From: Spirochaetota bacterium
Lineage (GTDB): Bacteria; Spirochaetota; Spirochaetia; B11-G9
Length of the DNA stretch: 9,919 bases
Assembly (NCBI GenBank): GCA_003641695.1
Contig: QNBL01000070.1
Span: forward strand, 1 to 9,919
Direction of reading: 5' to 3'
Position numbers and translations under genes: made by a program. The notes under the pieces are model-generated. The model was not told the DNA's origin. It did no database searches and worked only from the letters and a program-made list of their open reading frames with translations. Positions 5,253-9,919 of the stretch are shown here, piece after piece; the stretch's first letter is position 1; each line of letters begins with the position of its first letter.

Positions 5253-7163
5253 ATGCAAGATAGTTATTCCGCTGAACAAATTCAGGTCTTGAAGGGGCTT
5301 GATGCTGTTAGAAAAAGACCCGGTATGTACATTGGTTCAACCGGGGTAGAGGGACTTCATCATCTTGTCTATGAAATAGTAGATAACAGTATTGATGAAT
5401 CTCTGGCCGGTTACTGCAGAAATATCCGGGTTGTCATTGAAAAGGGTGACATAATCTGTGTAAGGGATGACGGACGGGGTATTCCTGTTGACGAACATCC
5501 CATTGAGAAGGTGAGCGCCCTTGAAATTGTTTTGACCCGTCTTCATGCCGGAGGGAAATTCGACAAAAACAGCTACAAAGTATCCGGCGGTCTCCATGGA
5601 GTCGGTGTATCGGTAGTAAATGCTCTTTCATCCTGGTGTGCAGTAGAGGTCCACAGAGACAATAAAATTTATTTCCAGGAGTATAAAAGAGGAATTCCTG
5701 TAAAGCCTGTAGAACTTAAAGGAAACAGCGGATCCACAGGTACTATTGTGCGATTCAAAGCGGATGAAGAAATATTTGAAACTATTGAGTACAGTTTCGA
5801 TATTCTATCAAACAGACTCAGGGAATTGGCTTTTCTCAACAAAGGGATAAAGATAACAATTGCAGATGAAAGGATTCCGATAAAAAGGGAGCGGGAGTAT
5901 CAGTTCGAGGGGGGGGTAAAATCATTTGTTGAATATCTTAGCGAGAACAAGGACCCCATACATGCAGAACCGGTTTACATCGAGGCTAAACGGGACAATG
6001 TCGAACTGGAAATAGCCCTCTCCTATAACAACGGATACAGCGAACAGATTTATTCGTACGTCAATAATATAAATACCAGAGAGGGAGGGACCCACCTTGC
6101 AGGATTCAAGGCGGGTCTTACCAGAACAATCAATGATTTCTACAAGAAATCACCACTCTCCAAAAAATCGGGGAGTATTCCCCTTTCAGGTGATGATGTA
6201 CGGGAAGGAATTACCGCTGTTATATCGATAAAGGTTCCAGAACCCCAGTTTGAAGGACAGACAAAGGGTAAACTTGGTAACTCAGAAGTAAAAGGGATAG
6301 TTGAATCGTTGATTAACGAACACCTGACTACCTATTTTGAAGAGTATCCAAAGGTTGTAGACAAAATCCTGGAGAAGACAGTCAGTGCGGCAAAGGCACG
6401 TCTTGCAGCTAGAAAGGCGAGAGATCTTTCCCGTAGAAAGAATTTCCTTGAAGGATCGGGGCTTCCGGGTAAACTGGCGGACTGCAGTGAAAAGGATCCT
6501 TCGTTGTGTGAGATATATATAGTCGAAGGTGACAGTGCCGGCGGAAGTGCAAAACAGGGCCGGGATAGAAACTTTCAGGCAATTCTGCCCCTGTGGGGTA
6601 AGATGCTGAATGTTGAAAAAACCAGAATGGACAAGGTTCTGGCCAATGAAAAGCTCCAGCCTATTATTTCAAGTCTGGGTGCAAGTGTCGGAAAAGAATT
6701 CGATGTATCCAAGATACGGTATCATAAAGTTATTATAATGGCGGATGCTGATGTAGACGGATCTCATATCAGGACGCTGCTTCTCACATTCTTTTTCAGA
6801 TACATGCCGGAACTCATTGAAAATGGACATGTGTATCTGGCAATGCCTCCTCTGTACAAGATATCCAGAGGGAAAGAGATCTACTACGCATACGATGAGA
6901 GCGATCGGGATGATATCCTCTCAAAATTCGCCAGTGAAAGCGATAAGGTAAACATTCAGCGGTACAAAGGGCTTGGAGAGATGAATCCGGAACAGCTCTG
7001 GGAAACGACCATGAATCCTGATACTCGAAATATTATGCAGGTCAAACTGGAGGATGAGGTTGAAGCTGACAGAATGTTTTCGACCCTCATGGGTGAACAT
7101 GTCGAACCGAGAAGAAAGTTTATTGAAGATAATGCCCTTCTTGTATCAAATTTAGATGTTTAA
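5253..7163 (+). CDS. gyrB: DNA gyrase subunit B
   Basis: This is the ATPase subunit of the A2B2 type II topoisomerase that introduces negative supercoils. It has 636 residues, the short GyrB form without the large insert of E. coli (804). GHKL ATPase motifs: YEIVDNSIDE with catalytic E41 and N45, RDDGRGIPV with D72, and the ATP-lid region SGGLHGVGVSVVNALS (111-126). The transducer domain follows (about 220-390; QTKGKLGN at 336-343). The TOPRIM domain has EGDSAGGSAKQGRDR (E425) and MADADVDGSH (D498, D500, D502), the metal-binding acids. The C-terminal region has QRYKGLGEMNPEQLWETTMNP (569-589). In LPLWGKMLNVEK a tryptophan (W448) occupies the place of K447 of E. coli GyrB, a quinolone-related position. 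The gene is divergent from dnaA and 17 nt ahead of gyrA. GyrB rather than ParE follows from the GyrA partner and origin location. Confidence 0.97.
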   Translation: MQDSYSAEQIQVLKGLDAVRKRPGMYIGSTGVEGLHHLVYEIVDNSIDESLAGYCRNIRVVIEKGDIICVRDDGRGIPVDEHPIEKVSALEIVLTRLHAGGKFDKNSYKVSGGLHGVGVSVVNALSSWCAVEVHRDNKIYFQEYKRGIPVKPVELKGNSGSTGTIVRFKADEEIFETIEYSFDILSNRLRELAFLNKGIKITIADERIPIKREREYQFEGGVKSFVEYLSENKDPIHAEPVYIEAKRDNVELEIALSYNNGYSEQIYSYVNNINTREGGTHLAGFKAGLTRTINDFYKKSPLSKKSGSIPLSGDDVREGITAVISIKVPEPQFEGQTKGKLGNSEVKGIVESLINEHLTTYFEEYPKVVDKILEKTVSAAKARLAARKARDLSRRKNFLEGSGLPGKLADCSEKDPSLCEIYIVEGDSAGGSAKQGRDRNFQAILPLWGKMLNVEKTRMDKVLANEKLQPIISSLGASVGKEFDVSKIRYHKVIIMADADVDGSHIRTLLLTFFFRYMPELIENGHVYLAMPPLYKISRGKEIYYAYDESDRDDILSKFASESDKVNIQRYKGLGEMNPEQLWETTMNPDTRNIMQVKLEDEVEADRMFSTLMGEHVEPRRKFIEDNALLVSNLDV

Positions 7164-7180
7164 GTAACTGGAGCGGATGA

Positions 7181-9628
7181 GTGGATAATAAAGGCGGGAA
7201 AGTAATTCCCATTGCAATTGAAGATGAGATAAGAGAATCATACCTAAATTATGCTATGTCGGTAATTGTAAGCAGAGCTCTTCCTGATGTGCGGGATGGT
7301 TTAAAACCGGTACATCGCAGGATTCTCTATGCAATGAACGAAATGGGACTCAGATCCGACAGAGCATTCAAGAAATGCGGTAGAATTGTAGGAGATGTTC
7401 TTGGTAAGTATCACCCGCATGGGGATCAGTCAATATACGATGCTCTTGTTCGGTTGGCACAGGAATTTTCCATGAGGTATCCTGTTGTCCGGCCCCAGGG
7501 AAACTTTGGTTCCGTAGACGGTGATCCACCGGCTGCTATGCGTTATACAGAAGCCAAGATGCAGAAGATTGCCGAGGAAATACTTAAGGATATAAAGAAA
7601 GATACGGTAGATTTTATTCCCAACTATGATGATTCCATGCAGGAGCCTTCAGTTCTTCCGGCAGCAGCACCGTATCTGCTTATCAACGGCGGAAGCGGTA
7701 TTGCGGTCGGTATGGCTACAAATATTCCTCCCCATAATCTCAGTGAGATCTCTGATGCTATTCAGGCATACATAGATAACCCTGAAATTACCGTAGACGG
7801 GCTTATGGAGTACGTTAAAGGGCCGGATTTTCCCACTGCCGGGATCATATACGGAACAATGGGAATAAAGAACGCATTCAGAACAGGAAGAGGAAAGATT
7901 GTTGTCAGAGCCCGATGCAGTGTGGAAACAACAAAATCGGGTAAGGATGTCATAATTGTTACCGAACTTCCCTATGCGGTCAATAAAGCAAACCTGATTA
8001 TTCGTATTGCTGATCTCATAAAGAATAAAAAAATAGAGGGAATATCCGATCTCAGGGATGAATCAGACCGGAACGGGATGAGAATTGTAATTGAACTTAA
8101 AAGAGGAGCCATTGTAAAAGTTATCCTGAACAGGCTCTTTTCTCATACTGCGCTGCAGCAGAATTTTAACGTTAATAATCTTGCACTTGTAGACGGACGT
8201 CCTGAATTATTAAACCTTAAAGAGATGATTCATTACTTTGTTCGGCACCGGGTGGATGTTGTAACCAGGAGGACAAAGTTCGATCTCAAGAAGGCCGAGG
8301 AACGGGCCCACATTCTCGAGGGTCTTAAAATCGCCCTGGATAATATTGATGAAGTAATAAAAATCATAAAGGAGTCAGGTGATGTTTCCTCTGCAAGGGA
8401 AAACCTGATGACCAGGTTTAAACTTTCTGAGAAGCAGGCGCAGGCTATTCTGGATATGAGGCTTCAGAAGATCACCAATCTTGAAACCAGAAAAATAATT
8501 GAAGAATACAAGGAAGTTCTTGCATTGATTGCTTATCTGAAGGACTTGCTTTCCGATGAGAAAAAAATTCTTGGGGTGATAAAAGATGAAACCGAGGAAA
8601 TAAAAGCAAAATATGGAGATTCCAGAAGAACAGAGATAGTCCCCGAAGAGATTGGACAGCTTAATATAGAGGATTTAATAGCAAAAGAAGATATGGCTGT
8701 TCTGATATCAAACAAGGGTTTTATCAAGAGGATTCCGGTAACCTCCTACAGACGTCAGGGAAGGGGTGGACGAGGATCCTCAACGGCTACTTTAAAAAAT
8801 GAAGATTTCCTGGAACAGATATTCATAGCATCAACCCACGATTATATCCTGTTTGTAACCAGTGCAGGTAAAGCATACTGGTTAAAGGTTCATGAGATAC
8901 CGGAAGGATCCAGAGCTGCCCGGGGAACTCAGGTTAAAGTGCTTCTGCAGATTTCAGCTGATGAAGAAATAACTTCGGTCGTGGCACTGCAGGATTTTTC
9001 TCCCGACAAGTATATATTCATGGCAACAAGAAACGGAATTGTTAAAAGGGTACGGACCTTTGAGTTTAGAAACGCCAGAACAAAAGGTATTATCGGGATA
9101 AAGCTTGACGAGAATGACCGACTGGTAAGTTCCCTTCTCACCGAAGGTGGAGAAGAGGTTATCCTCGTAACCAGAAAGGGGTATGCCCTGAGGTTCGGGG
9201 AGGAAAACATCAGAGCTATAGGCAGAGCTACAAGGGGTGTTAAAGGGATATCTCTGAGTACAGATGATGAACTTGCCGGAATTTTAAAAATTATCGGGGA
9301 TAATAAAATTCTTGTTATTACTGAGAACGGCTACGGAAAAAGAGTTGATTACAATAATTTTACTCCCCATGGGAAGGGAACCAGAGGGCAGATAATATAC
9401 AAGACTGATGAAAAGACCGGAGAACTTATCGGTGTTCTTTCTGTTAACGAGAAGGATGATCTTGTCTGTATAACCTCTCAGGGTAATACAATAAAGATAA
9501 ATGTCGAACAAATTTCCGTACAGGGTAAATCAGCACACGGAGTCACGGTGGTAAATATAAAAAAACCGGATGTACTTGTAGATGTAGCACAGGTTGTCGG
9601 TGAAAAAGAGGATGACGAAGAAGAGTGA
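7181..9628 (+). CDS. gyrA: DNA gyrase subunit A
   Basis: This is the DNA-cleaving and wrapping subunit of gyrase, 815 residues. The start is GTG at 7181, with GGAG (7170-7173) 7 nt upstream; the nearby ATG at 7177 is out of frame and stops after three codons. The breakage-reunion domain shows GKYHPHGDQSIYDAL (75-89) and AAMRYTEAKM with catalytic Y122 preceded by R121. The canonical-type GyrA box QGRGGRG (526-532) marks it as gyrase rather than topoisomerase IV. Six C-terminal beta-pinwheel blades follow, each with a G-x-x-x/K-R-like strand (near 513, 563, 619, 667, 717 and 768), then an acidic tail EKEDDEEE. Residue 83 is Gln, where E. coli has Ser83; residues 104-105 are Arg-Pro instead of Asp-Gly. 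It is cotranscribed with gyrB and ends at a terminator at 9667-9700. Confidence 0.97.
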   Translation: MDNKGGKVIPIAIEDEIRESYLNYAMSVIVSRALPDVRDGLKPVHRRILYAMNEMGLRSDRAFKKCGRIVGDVLGKYHPHGDQSIYDALVRLAQEFSMRYPVVRPQGNFGSVDGDPPAAMRYTEAKMQKIAEEILKDIKKDTVDFIPNYDDSMQEPSVLPAAAPYLLINGGSGIAVGMATNIPPHNLSEISDAIQAYIDNPEITVDGLMEYVKGPDFPTAGIIYGTMGIKNAFRTGRGKIVVRARCSVETTKSGKDVIIVTELPYAVNKANLIIRIADLIKNKKIEGISDLRDESDRNGMRIVIELKRGAIVKVILNRLFSHTALQQNFNVNNLALVDGRPELLNLKEMIHYFVRHRVDVVTRRTKFDLKKAEERAHILEGLKIALDNIDEVIKIIKESGDVSSARENLMTRFKLSEKQAQAILDMRLQKITNLETRKIIEEYKEVLALIAYLKDLLSDEKKILGVIKDETEEIKAKYGDSRRTEIVPEEIGQLNIEDLIAKEDMAVLISNKGFIKRIPVTSYRRQGRGGRGSSTATLKNEDFLEQIFIASTHDYILFVTSAGKAYWLKVHEIPEGSRAARGTQVKVLLQISADEEITSVVALQDFSPDKYIFMATRNGIVKRVRTFEFRNARTKGIIGIKLDENDRLVSSLLTEGGEEVILVTRKGYALRFGEENIRAIGRATRGVKGISLSTDDELAGILKIIGDNKILVITENGYGKRVDYNNFTPHGKGTRGQIIYKTDEKTGELIGVLSVNEKDDLVCITSQGNTIKINVEQISVQGKSAHGVTVVNIKKPDVLVDVAQVVGEKEDDEEE

Positions 9629-9630
9629 AA

Positions 9631-9646
9631 TGTTTCACGTGAAACA
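9631..9646. promoter_or_regulatory. parS site (ParB-binding centromere-like sequence)
   Basis: TGTTTCACGTGAAACA is a perfect 16-bp palindrome matching the widely conserved chromosomal parS consensus (TGTTNCACGTGAAACA). Flanking AAA and TTT extend the symmetry to 22 bp (9628-9649). The site starts 3 nt after the gyrA stop codon, before the terminator. ParB binds parS, spreads and loads SMC so that newly replicated origins separate. parS sites concentrate near oriC, and this one lies roughly 5-6 kb from the proposed origin. parA and parB are not in the window. Confidence 0.93.
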
Positions 9647-9666
9647 TTTTTACGTTTTTTATAAAT

Positions 9667-9700
9667 AAAGCCTGCGGTTAAATCCACAGGCTTTTCTTTT
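9667..9700 (+). terminator. Rho-independent terminator of gyrBA, possibly bidirectional
   Basis: The stem AAAGCCTG (9667-9674) pairs with CAGGCTTT (9687-9694). Inside it a C/A mismatch precedes a further GG/CC pair around the loop TTAAAT, and a T-rich tail (TTTTCTTTT) follows. On the minus strand the hairpin is followed by a weaker T-rich run (ATTTATAAAAAA is less ideal), so it may also serve the convergent gene ending at 9772. Confidence 0.85.
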
Positions 9701-9771
9701 GCTCTCGAACAAAGGGTGCAGAGAATTGAATATAAACTATCCCGTAGTCTGCCCTGGAGTATCGAAACTTT

Positions 9772-9919
9772 CTATGTGTACTTCTTTATAATTTTATCTA
9801 TTTTTTTCCAGTGTTTGTCTTTGCTCTTTTTATCCATAAATGTTGCGTAAAGATTATTTTTAATAAGACCAAAGATCTCTTCTATTGAAAAGATATCATG
9901 AGTCAGCAGGTTGTAATAC
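9772..9919 (-). CDS. C-terminal fragment, probable adenosine deaminase-like protein
   Basis: The last 48 codons of a minus-strand gene enter from the right edge and end at TAG (9774-9772). The peptide begins YYNLLTHDIFSIEEIF, continues GLIKNNLYATFMDKKSKDK, and ends KKIDKIIKKYT. The pattern Y-x-L-L ... (hydrophobic)-S-x-E-E-(hydrophobic)-x-x-L-I-x-N-(x)3-A-(S/T)-F followed by a lysine-rich tail resembles the C-terminus of adenosine/AMP deaminases, which convert adenosine to inosine in purine salvage. The metal-binding residues of that family would lie outside the window. The call therefore rests on a short, weakly conserved tail and should be read as a suggestion. The gene is convergent with gyrA. 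Confidence 0.55.
   Translation of the reverse strand, partial: YYNLLTHDIFSIEEIFGLIKNNLYATFMDKKSKDKHWKKIDKIIKKYT

Noticed and set aside
5337..5631. Minus-strand open frames inside gyrB
   Set aside because: gyrB is fully supported by motifs throughout. These are antisense shadows without domain signals.
9478..9687. Minus-strand open frame of 69 codons across the gyrA end and the parS site
   Set aside because: It is antisense to the gyrA C-terminal blade. The NVSRETF stretch is just the translation of parS, and a serine run mirrors the acidic tail codons.
9681..9689. DnaA-box-like AAATCCACA near the end of gyrBA
   Set aside because: It is two mismatches from consensus and lies wholly within the loop and arm of the terminator hairpin, far from the other boxes.
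1..9919. Mobile elements, CRISPR arrays, tRNA or rRNA genes, defence or toxin genes
   Set aside because: None seen. Apart from the edge fragments the window is filled by core replication and ribosome/RNase P genes with short intergenic gaps, and no terminal inverted repeats or spacer-repeat arrays are present.

Overview
The window is a chromosomal replication-origin neighbourhood of a low-GC bacterium, most likely a free-living or host-associated spirochaete (Spirochaetota). Two sets of genes diverge from one AT-rich intergenic region. Leftward on the minus strand are dnaA, dnaN, recF, a DUF721/DciA-type gene, rpmH, rnpA and the first codons of yidC. Rightward on the plus strand are gyrB and gyrA. 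From memory, this order (gyrA-gyrB divergent from dnaA-dnaN, followed by rpmH-rnpA-yidC) resembles the Borrelia origin region. The GyrB segment PLWGKMLNVEK also looks spirochaetal to me. The assignment is inference, because no search could be run.

Region by region: 1-77 is the start of yidC (membrane insertase). 114-600 holds rnpA and rpmH, which overlap by 20 nt, with a good sigma-70 promoter for rpmH at 663-692. 684-4889 is a tight replication and repair cluster on the minus strand: DciA-like helicase operator (start overlaps the recF stop as ATGA), recF, dnaN, a 197-nt AT-rich gap, and dnaA. 4890-5252 is the dnaA/gyrB divergent intergenic region, with a tandem DnaA-box pair just upstream of the dnaA start codon, a third DnaA box, an AT-rich tract and the gyrB promoter. 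5253-9628 is the gyrBA operon (17-nt spacing). A perfect parS palindrome follows within 3 nt of the gyrA stop, then a rho-independent terminator. 9772-9919 is the 3' end of a convergent minus-strand gene resembling the C-terminus of adenosine deaminase.

The genes form the initiation kit: DnaA binds boxes and melts the origin, a DciA-like protein probably assists DnaB loading, the beta clamp gives processivity, RecF acts at gaps, gyrase removes positive supercoils, and parS lets ParB/SMC organise the newly copied origin. The most interesting signal lies in the dnaA-dnaN gap. Six uninterrupted DnaA-trios (read on the minus strand as CTA/TTA triplets) follow a GC-rich cluster. This is the layout of a basal unwinding system, and it points to unwinding between dnaA and dnaN. 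I did not find an undescribed multi-gene system. The content is conserved core machinery with informative origin architecture.
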